A stretch of DNA of 33,956 nucleotides from Chloroflexi bacterium UBA4736 (GCA_002404015.1 DHIW01000098.1:7677-41632); one strand, 5' to 3'; numbered from the stretch's first letter, positions 8,514 through 15,827 are shown. The notes: a model not told the origin generated them from the letters alone. A program made the numbers and translations.

Positions 8514-9316
8514 CAGCGCCCCGTGAACTTCGGCTTCCGCTTGCCTGTGAACCCGGCGTGGAACTCCCGGAAGTCCTGCGCCGTCATCATCAGCGTCTGC
8601 GTCCAGGCTTCCATCTCGATGGCCGAGGAGTAGTCCATCGAGGCCGCCCGGTTCAGCATCTCCTTCGTCATGGCGAGGCCCCAGGGCGCCACCTCTCGCA
8701 GGCGCCGCGTGTACTCCTCCACCAGCCCGTCGAGCTGGTCGTCCGGCACCACCCGGCCGGCCAGCCCGTACTGGAAGGCGGCCGCCGAGTCGATCTTGTC
8801 CCCCAGCATCAGGATCTCCGTCGCCCGCCCCAGGCCGACGAGCCGGGGCAGCAGCCAGCAGATCCCCATGTCACCGCCTGAGATACCGACCTTCGTGAAG
8901 AGGTAGCGGAAGCTGGCCGACTCGGCCAGCAGCCGGAAGTCGGCGGCCGCGGCGAGCACGGCGCCGGCGCCCGCCGCGATGCCGTTCACCGCGGCGATGA
9001 CCGGCTGCGGCATCTCGCGCAGGTTGCGGACGCAGGCGCCCGTCATGCGGGCGAAGTCGTAGATGCCGCGCGTGTCCAGTTTCAGCAGCTCGCCGATGAT
9101 CTCGTCGACGTCGCCGCCGGAGCAGAAGCCGCGACCCTGGCCCCGGATCACCAGCACGCGAACCTCGTCCATGCGCGGCTTCAGGTCGGCGGAAAGGTCG
9201 CGGATGTCGGCGTAGACCTCGAATGTCAGGGAGTTCAGCCGCTCAGGGCGGTTGAAGGTGACGGTGGCGACGCCGTCCGACTCCGCGTAGTCGAAGTGCT
9301 TCCAACGCCTGGCCAT
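8513..9316 (-). CDS. Enoyl-CoA hydratase/isomerase (crotonase family)
   Basis: 267-residue crotonase-fold enzyme. The family hallmarks are the N-terminal VATVTFNRPERLNSL, the first oxyanion-hole motif GRGFCSGGDVDE, and the second PVIAAVNGIAAGAGAVLAAAADFRLLAE. In the region where hydratases carry the second catalytic glutamate the sequence reads KVGISGGDMGICWLLPRLVG, closer to isomerase-type members, so hydration versus isomerisation is open. It is first in a two-gene minus-strand operon with the acyl-CoA dehydrogenase. The ATG at 9316 has no Shine-Dalgarno sequence but has TAGATT (9331-9326) 9 nt upstream, consistent with a near-leaderless message. Confidence 0.92.
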   Translation of the reverse strand: MARRWKHFDYAESDGVATVTFNRPERLNSLTFEVYADIRDLSADLKPRMDEVRVLVIRGQGRGFCSGGDVDEIIGELLKLDTRGIYDFARMTGACVRNLREMPQPVIAAVNGIAAGAGAVLAAAADFRLLAESASFRYLFTKVGISGGDMGICWLLPRLVGLGRATEILMLGDKIDSAAAFQYGLAGRVVPDDQLDGLVEEYTRRLREVAPWGLAMTKEMLNRAASMDYSSAIEMEAWTQTLMMTAQDFREFHAGFTGKRKPKFTGR

Positions 9317-9335
9317 CGAGCGTTAAATCTATCGC
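9317..9335. promoter_or_regulatory. Ultra-short divergent promoter pair (overlapping -10 boxes)
   Basis: Only 19 bp separate the divergent starts of the crotonase (9316, minus) and the RidA-like gene (9336, plus). Minus strand: TAGATT at 9331-9326, 9 nt before the ATG. Plus strand: TTAAAT at 9323-9328, 7 nt before the GTG. The two hexamers overlap by 3 bp and neither gene has a Shine-Dalgarno sequence, so both transcripts would be essentially leaderless. Confidence 0.55.
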
Positions 9336-9737
9336 GTGCCAGATGTCGAGCTTTTCAACCCCGACCAGCTCGGGCCCCCGGTCGGTTTCTCTCACGCCGC
9401 GGCCGCGGCCGGGCTGGTCGTCCTGGGCGGCCAGATCGGCTGCGACGCCAGCGGGCGGGTGCTGGCGCCCGGCGACATCGCGGCCCAGTTCAGCCAGGCC
9501 ATCCGCAACGTGGCGATCGCCCTCGCCGCCGCCGGCTGCCGGCCGGCCGACGCTATGAAGCTGACCTACTTCGTGACCGACCGCGACGCTTACAAGGCGA
9601 ACCTGAAGGCGATCGGCACAGCCTACCGCGAGGTGTTCGGCAGGCACTACCCGGCCACCAGCCTGTTCGAGGTGAAGGGCCTGTACGACCCCGAGGCCAT
9701 GGTCGAGATCGAGTGCCTGGCGGCGCGGCCGGCGTGA
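9336..9737 (+). CDS. RidA/YjgF-family protein lacking the usual catalytic arginine
   Basis: 133-residue member of the RidA (YER057c/UK114) superfamily, trimeric enamine/imine deaminases. Family features visible: VVLGGQIGCDASG (residues 28-40), DIAAQFSQAIRNVAIAL, and the C-terminal MVEIECLAAR strand. The position of the substrate-binding arginine of canonical RidA (the PAR motif near residue 105) reads HYPATSLF, so Thr108 replaces Arg. This points to a Rid subfamily with another activity or a binding role. The GTG at 9336 is chosen because the -10-like TTAAAT lies 7 nt upstream. Its place between crotonase and acyl-CoA ligase genes suggests a role with a CoA-thioester or amine catabolic route (inference). 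Confidence 0.88.
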   Translation: MPDVELFNPDQLGPPVGFSHAAAAAGLVVLGGQIGCDASGRVLAPGDIAAQFSQAIRNVAIALAAAGCRPADAMKLTYFVTDRDAYKANLKAIGTAYREVFGRHYPATSLFEVKGLYDPEAMVEIECLAARPA

Positions 9738-9769
9738 GCCGCGAGCCCGACGCGCCGATCCGGGCTGTC

Positions 9770-9775
9770 TAAGAT
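9770..9775 (+). promoter_or_regulatory. -10 box TAAGAT of leaderless ligase gene
   Basis: TAAGAT ends 6 nt before the GTG start at 9782. No Shine-Dalgarno sequence is present. The spacing matches a transcript starting at the first base of the start codon. Confidence 0.6.
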
Positions 9776-9781
9776 CACGTC

Positions 9782-11119
9782 GTGAAGGCCAGGCCGGCGA
9801 ACCCGAAGGGTTACTGGAACCCGGTCACCGAGACGATGCCCCGCCCGCAGCTCCGGGAGCTGCAGTGGCGCAAGCTCCAGGTCGCGCTGGGCCACGCGCG
9901 CGCCGGCTCCCAGTTCTGGGGCGGCCGGATCCCCGAGGGAATCGCCTCATTGGACGACTACTTGGCGCGGATGCCGATGCTCACTCGCGAGGAGATCACG
10001 GCAGCTGAGCAGGAGGCGCCTCCTTACGGCAGCCTGCCCTCCTGCGATCCCCGGCTGGCGATCCGCCACCACCAGACCAGCGGCACCAGCGGGCAGCCCC
10101 CGGTCCGCACCTTCGACACCGCCCGCGACTGGGCCTGGGCGGCCGACATGTGGTGCACCGGCCTCTACGGGATGGGGATTCGCGACACGGACCGGGCGGC
10201 GGTCGCCTTCGGTTATGGGCTGTTCATCGGCTTCTGGGGCCTCCACTACGCGCTCGAGAAGATCGGCGCCACCACCATTGCGACGGGCTCCTTCGATTCG
10301 GAGGGACGCGTCCGGCTGATCCTGGAGCAGGGCACCACGGTCGTCGCCTGCACGCCCACCTACGCCATGCGCCTGGCACTGACCGCCAAGCAGATGGGGG
10401 TGGACCTGGCCCGGGAGTCCCAGGTCAGGATCGTGGTCTGCTCCGGCGAGCCCCGACCGGAGGCGACCAAGCGCGCGATCGCAGAATCGTTCGGTGCCTT
10501 CGTGGGCGACACGGCCGGGATGACCGAGGCGGCCACCATCTTCATGTTCGAGTGCACCGATGAGCCGGGCGGCTGCCACATCATCGAGACGGACTACCTC
10601 GAGGAGGTCATCGATCCCGACACGATGCGGCCGGCCGAGTACGGCCAGCCGGGCGTGCGGGTGATGACCAGCCTGGGCCGCGAGGGGATCCAGATGTTCC
10701 GCTACTGGACCAACGACCTGGTGATCCGGAGGCCCGCGGCGGACTGCACCTGCGGCCGTAGCTGGGACTGGTACGAGGGCGGGATCCGCGGCCGCCACGA
10801 CGACATGCGCAAGATCCGCGGCGTCTTCTTCATGCCCGTGATGGTGGAGGACGTCGTGCGCAACTTCCCCGACGTGGACGAGTTCCAGACCACGCTCCGG
10901 ACGATCGAGGAGCTCGACACACTGGTCGTCCAGATCGAGCCCCGGCCGGGCCTGGCCGACGCGGAGCGGGCGGGGCTGGCCGAACGGGTCAAGGGGGAGA
11001 TCAAGCGCCAGCTCTCGCTGACGCCCATCGTGGAGGTGGCCGCGACCGGCAGCCTGCCCCGTTTCGAGATGAAGGCGAAGAGGTTCAAGGATGAGCGAGG
11101 TCTCGCGGTTAAGCCCTGA
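9782..11119 (+). CDS. Phenylacetate-CoA ligase family (PaaK-like) acyl-CoA ligase
   Basis: 445-residue adenylate-forming enzyme that activates a carboxylic acid, often aromatic, to its CoA thioester with ATP. The phosphate-binding loop is TSGTSGQPP (residues 99-107). GDTAGMTEA is the adenine/aryl-pocket region, and GRHDDMRKIRG near residue 339 is the hinge Asp motif between the domains. An ADCTCGRSW segment just before the hinge resembles the Cys-containing region of PaaK-type enzymes. The C-terminal small domain ends with LPRFEMKAKRFKD, holding the lysines expected near the active site. The length is typical of PaaK (about 430-440). The substrate is not certain: the neighbours (acyl-CoA dehydrogenase, crotonase, RidA) suggest an aromatic or alicyclic acid rather than classical phenylacetate, since paaABCDE and paaZ are absent. 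Confidence 0.9.
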   Translation: MKARPANPKGYWNPVTETMPRPQLRELQWRKLQVALGHARAGSQFWGGRIPEGIASLDDYLARMPMLTREEITAAEQEAPPYGSLPSCDPRLAIRHHQTSGTSGQPPVRTFDTARDWAWAADMWCTGLYGMGIRDTDRAAVAFGYGLFIGFWGLHYALEKIGATTIATGSFDSEGRVRLILEQGTTVVACTPTYAMRLALTAKQMGVDLARESQVRIVVCSGEPRPEATKRAIAESFGAFVGDTAGMTEAATIFMFECTDEPGGCHIIETDYLEEVIDPDTMRPAEYGQPGVRVMTSLGREGIQMFRYWTNDLVIRRPAADCTCGRSWDWYEGGIRGRHDDMRKIRGVFFMPVMVEDVVRNFPDVDEFQTTLRTIEELDTLVVQIEPRPGLADAERAGLAERVKGEIKRQLSLTPIVEVAATGSLPRFEMKAKRFKDERGLAVKP

Positions 11120-11303
11120 CGAGCAGGAGCGGCTGGAGCGGGCCTTCGCCGATCTGAAGGTGCTGGCGCTCAGCGAGGTGCCGTCGGTGCGCGCCGCCGC
11201 GCGGGCCGCGCTGGCCCAGGTCCACACCGCACTCAACGGCCAGGGCCTGGCCTACGAGCTCTACTCATCGGAGTGGGCGGGGCCGCTTAACAAGAACTCT
11301 TGA
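11091..11303 (+). CDS. Small hypothetical protein coupled to the acyl-CoA ligase
   Basis: 70-residue soluble protein. Its ATG at 11091 lies 29 bp inside the 3' end of the ligase gene in another frame. Residues 8-50 are charged and helical (SPDEQERLERAFADLKVLAL, then AARAALAQVHTAL), followed by a GLAYELYSSEW segment. I recognise no family. The long overlap makes translation dependent on the ligase, suggesting a partner or accessory protein. Codon use (G/C at third positions) is consistent with real coding. Confidence 0.6.
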   Translation: MSEVSRLSPDEQERLERAFADLKVLALSEVPSVRAAARAALAQVHTALNGQGLAYELYSSEWAGPLNKNS

Positions 11304-11333
11304 GACCGCCCGGGGCGGGCGTTAGGGCGCCTT

Positions 11334-11339
11334 TAGATT
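11334..11339 (+). promoter_or_regulatory. -10 box TAGATT of leaderless membrane-protein gene
   Basis: TAGATT ends 8 nt before the ATG at 11348, which supports this ATG over the upstream ATG at 11300. No Shine-Dalgarno sequence. Confidence 0.6.
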
Positions 11340-11347
11340 CGCCCCAC

Positions 11348-11650
11348 ATGCGCACGCACCCAGCCTGGATCCTGATCCTCGTGGCGGGCCAGGCCGGTGA
11401 CCTCTTCACCACCTGGCTGGGCCTTCACAGTGGCGTCCCCGAGGGCAACCCCATGGTGCGGGCCGCGCTCGCCAGCGGCGACTTCGCGCTCTTCGGCGCC
11501 GTCAAGGTCGCCCTGGTCGCGGCCGTCATCCTCCTGGCCCTCCGGAGCAAGAGCCGATCCACCTGGCTGGTCGTCCAGGTCCTGGGGATCGGCTTCCTGG
11601 GCGTGTCGGCGCTGAACGGCGCCGGGATCGTGGCCCACCTCAGCGGCTAA
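11348..11650 (+). CDS. Small membrane protein, DUF5658-like
   Basis: 100 residues with about three transmembrane segments (residues 6-24, 46-66, 74-95). The pattern D-L-F-T-T-W-L-G-L-H-x-G-V-P-E-G-N-P resembles the conserved start of DUF5658 proteins (D..tT...l..G..E.NP), whose function is unknown. The start at 11348 is fixed by the -10-like TAGATT 8 nt upstream. Its TAA stop interleaves with the TAG stop of the convergent SDR gene (4 bp overlap, 11647-11650). Confidence 0.7.
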   Translation: MRTHPAWILILVAGQAGDLFTTWLGLHSGVPEGNPMVRAALASGDFALFGAVKVALVAAVILLALRSKSRSTWLVVQVLGIGFLGVSALNGAGIVAHLSG

Positions 11651-12465
11651 AGACCCAGGCCGAGTCGGGCCAGGCGGTCCTTCACCTCTGCCGGCAGCAG
11701 GCGGTCGTACATGGCGATGGCCTGGGCGTCCAGGCCCACCAGGTAGCGCGGCCGCGGCCGCTTCGAGGCCATCGCGTTCGCCACCACCCTGGCGACGGCG
11801 CTGGGGTGGCCCATCAGGGGCCGGCTGAGCCGGATGCCGGACTGGACCCGGCCGTAGGCGGCGGCGTACCGGGAAGCGGCCCGGTTGGCGATCTCGCTCT
11901 CCGTCTCGGCCCAGATCCCGGTGTCGAAGCCGCCCGGCTCGACCAGAACCACCTTCACCCCGCTCCCCGCCACCTCCATCCGCAGCGCGTCGGACAGCGC
12001 TTCCAGCGCGTGCTTGGAGCCCTGGTACCAGCCCGTCAGCGGGGTGCTGGTGCGCCCGTAGATGGAGCTCATGTTGACTATCCGGCCCTCCCCCCGCTCC
12101 CGCATGTGCGGCACGGCCAGGCGGGCCAGCCGCATCGGCGCCACCACCATGACCGCCAGCGCCGCCAGGGCCTCGTCGTCCCTGACGTCCTCCACCGCCC
12201 CTGACGCCGGGTAACCGGCGTTGTTGACCAGGCCGAACGGCCGGAGCCGGGCGATGACCCGGGCGCAGTCGGCGGCCCGGGAGACGTCGAGCTGAACCGT
12301 CCGGACCTTGACCCCGGCGTCCCGGGCGGCCTGCTGGACCTGGCGGGCCTTGGCGGGCGAGCGCACCGAGCCGACGGCGTCGAACCCGCGGCGGGCGAGC
12401 TCCAGCACCGACGCCAGCCCGATCCCGGAGTTGGCGCCGGTCACGAGCACCGTCCGAGCCGCCAC
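11647..12465 (-). CDS. Short-chain dehydrogenase/reductase (SDR)
   Basis: 272-residue NAD(P)(H)-dependent oxidoreductase of the classical SDR family. The cofactor motif TGANSGIG is at residues 9-16, followed by a basic residue pattern (SVRSPAK) suggesting NADP preference. NNAGYPASG is the NNAG motif, a serine sits in IVNMSSIYGR, and the active-site YxxxK is in GWYQGSKHALEAL. LVEPGGFDTG follows. The start is placed at GTG 12465, because TACGTT lies 6 nt upstream on this strand. An ATG at 12498 would reach past the divergent neighbour's start and add residues that fit no SDR N-terminus. Substrate unknown; neighbours are alpha/beta hydrolases and a WS/DGAT, so lipid-related reduction is plausible. 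Confidence 0.9.
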   Translation of the reverse strand: MAARTVLVTGANSGIGLASVLELARRGFDAVGSVRSPAKARQVQQAARDAGVKVRTVQLDVSRAADCARVIARLRPFGLVNNAGYPASGAVEDVRDDEALAALAVMVVAPMRLARLAVPHMRERGEGRIVNMSSIYGRTSTPLTGWYQGSKHALEALSDALRMEVAGSGVKVVLVEPGGFDTGIWAETESEIANRAASRYAAAYGRVQSGIRLSRPLMGHPSAVARVVANAMASKRPRPRYLVGLDAQAIAMYDRLLPAEVKDRLARLGLGL

Positions 12466-12471
12466 GCGTTC

Positions 12472-12481
12472 AACGTAGCAT
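12472..12481. promoter_or_regulatory. Overlapping divergent leaderless -10 boxes
   Basis: The two divergent starts (GTG 12465 minus, ATG 12489 plus) are 23 bp apart. The plus-strand TAGCAT (12476-12481) is 7 nt before its ATG. The minus-strand TACGTT (12477-12472) is 6 nt before its GTG. The hexamers share bases 12476-12477, so polymerases could hardly occupy both at once. Confidence 0.65.
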
Positions 12482-12488
12482 GTGACGC

Positions 12489-13367
12489 ATGGAGTCAAAG
12501 ACCATCGACGTGGACGGCCTGGGTGTCCACTACCTCGACTTCGGGGGCTCGGGGGAGCCGATGGTGCTGGTCCACGGCCTGGGCGGGTCAGCCATCAACT
12601 GGCTGGCCGTCGGCGACCGGCTGGCCCAGACCGGCCACCGGGTGCTGGCCCTCGACCTGGCCGGCTTCGGGCGCACGCCCGTGGCGGGACGGAAGTCCAG
12701 TGTGAAGAACAACGTGGCCCTGCTGGACAGCTTCCTTGAGAAGGTGGCGGGCGGCCCCGCGGTGCTGGTCGGCAACTCCATGGGAGGGCTGATCTCAGTG
12801 GTCGAAACGGCGGACCACCCGCAGCGGGTGAGCCGGCTGGTCCTGGTCGACCCCGCTCTGCCGGGGAGCCGGCGGCGCCGGTTCGACCTGACAGTGTGGA
12901 TGTTCTTCGCCTTCCTGCTGACGCCGCTCGGCACGGAAGCCTACCTCCGCCGGCGCGGCCGCCGGCTGGGGGCCGAGGGCGTCGTCGCCCGAACTCTGAA
13001 GGTCTGCTGCACCAACCCGGCGGCGGTCCCCGCCGAGATCGTCCGGGCCCACGTGGAGCTGGTGCGGGAGCGAGAGTCGATGCCTGGGAGCGAGCGGGCC
13101 CTCATCCAGGCGGCCAGGTCCCTCCTCGCCCTCCTGGCCAGGGGCCGGTTCGACTCCCAGCTCGACCGGGTCAGGTGCCCCGTTCTGCTGATCCAGGGTC
13201 GGGACGACAGGTTGGTGCCGGTCGAAGCCTCGCTGGCGGTGGCCCAGGGCCGCGCAAGCTGGCGGGTGGAGGTGCTCGACGGCGTCGGCCACGTTCCCAT
13301 GCTGGAGGCCCCCGACCGCTTCCTCAAGCTCGTTTACGGCTTCCTCAGCCCGGCCGAGGCAGCGTAG
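12489..13367 (+). CDS. Alpha/beta hydrolase
   Basis: 292-residue hydrolase of the alpha/beta fold. The oxyanion region is LVHGLGGSAINW and the nucleophile elbow is GNSMGG (Ser about 97). The acid is in GRDDRLVPV and the catalytic His in GVGHVPMLEAP near the C-terminus. A lid insertion around residues 125-190 is helical and rich in Arg/Leu. Likely an esterase or a C-C/epoxide-type hydrolase; the substrate cannot be told. The ATG at 12489 is supported by TAGCAT 7 nt upstream. It sits 24 nt ahead of a second alpha/beta hydrolase. Confidence 0.9.
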   Translation: MESKTIDVDGLGVHYLDFGGSGEPMVLVHGLGGSAINWLAVGDRLAQTGHRVLALDLAGFGRTPVAGRKSSVKNNVALLDSFLEKVAGGPAVLVGNSMGGLISVVETADHPQRVSRLVLVDPALPGSRRRRFDLTVWMFFAFLLTPLGTEAYLRRRGRRLGAEGVVARTLKVCCTNPAAVPAEIVRAHVELVRERESMPGSERALIQAARSLLALLARGRFDSQLDRVRCPVLLIQGRDDRLVPVEASLAVAQGRASWRVEVLDGVGHVPMLEAPDRFLKLVYGFLSPAEAA

Positions 13368-13391
13368 AATCCGGCGAGCTTAAACAACGCT

Positions 13392-14201
13392 GTGGCAACC
13401 GTCCCAGAACAGTCTCCCAGCGGCCGGGCGCGCTCCGCCGAGCGCGGCTTCCCTCCGCTGAACTATCTCGGGCGGTGGGCCCACCAGCCGCCGGTCTGGC
13501 GCGAGGGCCGGGCCGCAACCGAATACATGCGGCTCCTGCGCGACCCCATCTTCCGGGGCAAGGGCGTGCCTCGCGGCCATGGCCGCCCGATCCTCCTGAT
13601 CCCCGGCTTCCTGGCGGGGGACTCCTCGCTGTCAGTCATGAACGACTGGCTGCACCGTGTGGACTACCACTCCGAGCTGCCGGGCATCACCCTCAACGTC
13701 CGCTACTCCGAGATCGTGCTGAAAAGCCTCACCCTTCGGCTGGTGGACCTGTATGCCTGGATGGGGATGCGGGTCACGCTGGTCGGCCACAGCCGGGGCG
13801 GGATCCTGGCCAAGGTCCTCTCCCACCGCCACCCCCAGATGGTTGAGCGCGTGGTGACCCTGGGCTCGCCCCTCGGCGACCCCTTCGACCTCCACCCGCT
13901 CACGCTGGCGGGCGTCCGGATCGCGCAGGCCGTCAACCTCTTCCGCTACGCGCGGACCGCCAGCGTCGAGAAGCGCTTCCTGCGGGACCTGGCGGCGGAC
14001 GCCGCGGTGCCGATCACCTCGATCTACTCGAAGAGCGACGGCATCGTGCACTGGGAGGCCTGCCTGCGGCCCGACGTCGAGGCTGTCGAGGTGGACGGCA
14101 GCCACGTCGGCCTGGGCGTCAACCGCGAGGTGTACGCAGTGCTGGCCCGGCTGCTGGCCGAGCGCGCTTCGAGGCGGAGGAAGCCCGCGCCCGTCCATTA
14201 G
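13392..14201 (+). CDS. Alpha/beta hydrolase, esterase/lipase-like
   Basis: 269 residues. The alpha/beta-hydrolase strand-turn PILLIPGFLAGDSSL (about 65-80) leads to the nucleophile elbow GHSRGG, then SKSDGIVHW (catalytic Asp) and GSHVGLGVNREVY (catalytic His). PGF and GHSRGG motifs are seen in triacylglycerol-lipase-like and PGAP1-like hydrolases. The GTG at 13392 is 24 nt after the preceding gene, with TTAAAC about 6 nt upstream as a possible weak -10. Its last 83 bp overlap antisense with the 3' end of the WS/DGAT gene. A lipase next to an acyltransferase suggests storage-lipid turnover (inference). Confidence 0.87.
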   Translation: MATVPEQSPSGRARSAERGFPPLNYLGRWAHQPPVWREGRAATEYMRLLRDPIFRGKGVPRGHGRPILLIPGFLAGDSSLSVMNDWLHRVDYHSELPGITLNVRYSEIVLKSLTLRLVDLYAWMGMRVTLVGHSRGGILAKVLSHRHPQMVERVVTLGSPLGDPFDLHPLTLAGVRIAQAVNLFRYARTASVEKRFLRDLAADAAVPITSIYSKSDGIVHWEACLRPDVEAVEVDGSHVGLGVNREVYAVLARLLAERASRRRKPAPVH

Positions 14202-15699
14202 TCGCCGGCTTGGCGGCCTCGGCCCGCCTGGCCGCCACCGCCGACCGCCTGGCGCCGGGGGTCGCCGAAAGCCGCCTTGCCAGGCTCCGGTAGTCATGGG
14301 CGGCCCGCTCCAGGTGCCTGGCGAAGCGGTCGAGGTCGGGGACCAGGTCGCGGTCGGACACCAGGCCGAAGTGGACGCTCCCGTTGTACGAGAAGAGCGC
14401 CAGGCTGAGCCCCAGCGAGTGGTAGACGGGCAGGAAGGGCCAGACCTCCAGCATCTCGGCCCCGCCCGTGTAGAAGGGGACCTGTGGGCCGGGCACGTTG
14501 GTGACCACCATGTTCACGACCGTCTGCAGCTGGGTCTGGGGCATGGACGCCATGCGGCCGCCGAGCGTGTGCAGCGTGGCCGGCGCCCAGTTGCTGAGCG
14601 CCGAGAGCGTCTGTGCCGCGATCGCCTGCCGTGACCGCTTCAGGTCGCCTGTCACCGCCGAGACCCGGGCCAGGCGGGTCAAGGGCGGCATCGGGGCCAG
14701 CGGCAGCTCCACCACCATGCCGCTGACCCGGTTGCCGAGGGCGTAGCGCTGGGTGTCGTCGCGGACGCTCACCGGTGCGAACACGCGGAACGTGTCGGGC
14801 ACCGGCTCGCCGCGATCCAGGAGCAGGCTCCGCATCGCCTCGGCCACGATGGCGAGGATCACGTCGTTGACCGTGCCCCCGAACGCGTTCTTGATCTCCT
14901 TGATCTCGGACAGCGGAACCGTGAGGTGCTGGACCCGCCGGTGGGGGCCGATCATGCGGTTGAAGAACAGCTGGCGCCCGGGGCGGAGGAACGACATGGC
15001 CAGCGAGGCGGCGCCCGCCCACGGCGAGCTCATGACTGCGCCCGCCACCTGCTGGACCAGGGTGGGCAGAGCCGCCGGGTTGAGGGATCGGATCGAGCGT
15101 AAGACGGCCAGTGGGTTCAGCGAGGGCAGCTCCTTCAGGATCAGGCTCCGCTCGGCCGGCTCGGGGCGGGGCTTCCAGCGCCGTGGCGCCGGCAGCGCGT
15201 CCGGCCTCGCCTCCATGTCGAAGAGCAGCGTCCCGATGTCGACGGTCGAGATGCCGTCCACCATCGCGTGGTGGACCTTGTTGACCATGGCCACCCGCCC
15301 GCCCTGGAGGCCCTCGATCACGTACATCTCCCAGAGCGGCTTGCGGAGGTCGAGGGGCCGGGCGAACACCCGGGCCGCGTAGTCGCGGAGCTGGGCCTCG
15401 TCACCCGGGCTGGGGAGGGCGGCCCGCCGCACGTGGTAGCTGAGGTCGAAGTCAGGGTCGTCCACCCAGACCGGGTGGCCGAGGTTGAAGGGCCGGAAGC
15501 GCACCTTCTGCCGGTAGCGAGGAACCAGGTGGAGCCTCTCCTCGAGGGTCTTCGCGATCCCGAGCGCCCCCCGCGCCCCCGGGAACTTGGGCTGGCCCTC
15601 GAATATGTAGACGCCCCCGATGTGGAGCGGCGCCTCGTGGCGCTCGGCATAGAGAAACCAGGCGTCGAGCGGGCTCAGCTCCTCGTAGAAGGCGGTCAC
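14119..15699 (-). CDS. Wax ester synthase/diacylglycerol acyltransferase (WS/DGAT)
   Basis: 526-residue acyltransferase of the bacterial WS/DGAT family, which esterifies fatty alcohols or diacylglycerol with acyl-CoA to make storage lipid. The catalytic HHxxxDG motif is HHAMVDG at residues 143-149, and the family's second conserved region appears as GTVNDVILAIVAEAMR. The start GTG 15699 (protein begins V/M-TAFYEELSPLDAWFL, the usual SPLD N-terminus) is supported by TACTGT 6 nt upstream. The ATG at 15741 would add an Arg/Pro-rich stretch absent from the family. The C-terminal about 55 residues are Arg/Ala-rich and low in complexity, and they include the 83-bp antisense overlap with the lipase-like gene. 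Confidence 0.92.
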   Translation of the reverse strand: MTAFYEELSPLDAWFLYAERHEAPLHIGGVYIFEGQPKFPGARGALGIAKTLEERLHLVPRYRQKVRFRPFNLGHPVWVDDPDFDLSYHVRRAALPSPGDEAQLRDYAARVFARPLDLRKPLWEMYVIEGLQGGRVAMVNKVHHAMVDGISTVDIGTLLFDMEARPDALPAPRRWKPRPEPAERSLILKELPSLNPLAVLRSIRSLNPAALPTLVQQVAGAVMSSPWAGAASLAMSFLRPGRQLFFNRMIGPHRRVQHLTVPLSEIKEIKNAFGGTVNDVILAIVAEAMRSLLLDRGEPVPDTFRVFAPVSVRDDTQRYALGNRVSGMVVELPLAPMPPLTRLARVSAVTGDLKRSRQAIAAQTLSALSNWAPATLHTLGGRMASMPQTQLQTVVNMVVTNVPGPQVPFYTGGAEMLEVWPFLPVYHSLGLSLALFSYNGSVHFGLVSDRDLVPDLDRFARHLERAAHDYRSLARRLSATPGARRSAVAARRAEAAKPATNGRARASSASKRARPAAGPALRTPRG

Positions 15700-15705
15700 C
15701 CAATC

Positions 15706-15711
15706 ACAGTA
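15706..15711 (-). promoter_or_regulatory. -10 box TACTGT of leaderless WS/DGAT gene
   Basis: On the minus strand TACTGT ends 6 nt before the GTG at 15699, with no Shine-Dalgarno sequence. It is the main reason for preferring this start. Confidence 0.6.
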
Positions 15712-15827
15712 GCGAGGAATCGGCGCGGCGCGGCGCGGCATGAACTCCTCGGGCCGCTCGTCGTTCGAGACAGGGCGGCACCCCGGGATCGCGTAGGCCA
15801 GGCGGAGTCGTTCACTTCGGGACGGGA

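Noticed and set aside
12466..12498. ATG 12498 as SDR start
   Set aside because: It adds a non-SDR peptide and overlaps the divergent gene; the -10-like TACGTT 6 nt before GTG 12465 and the standard distance to TGANSGIG favour 12465.
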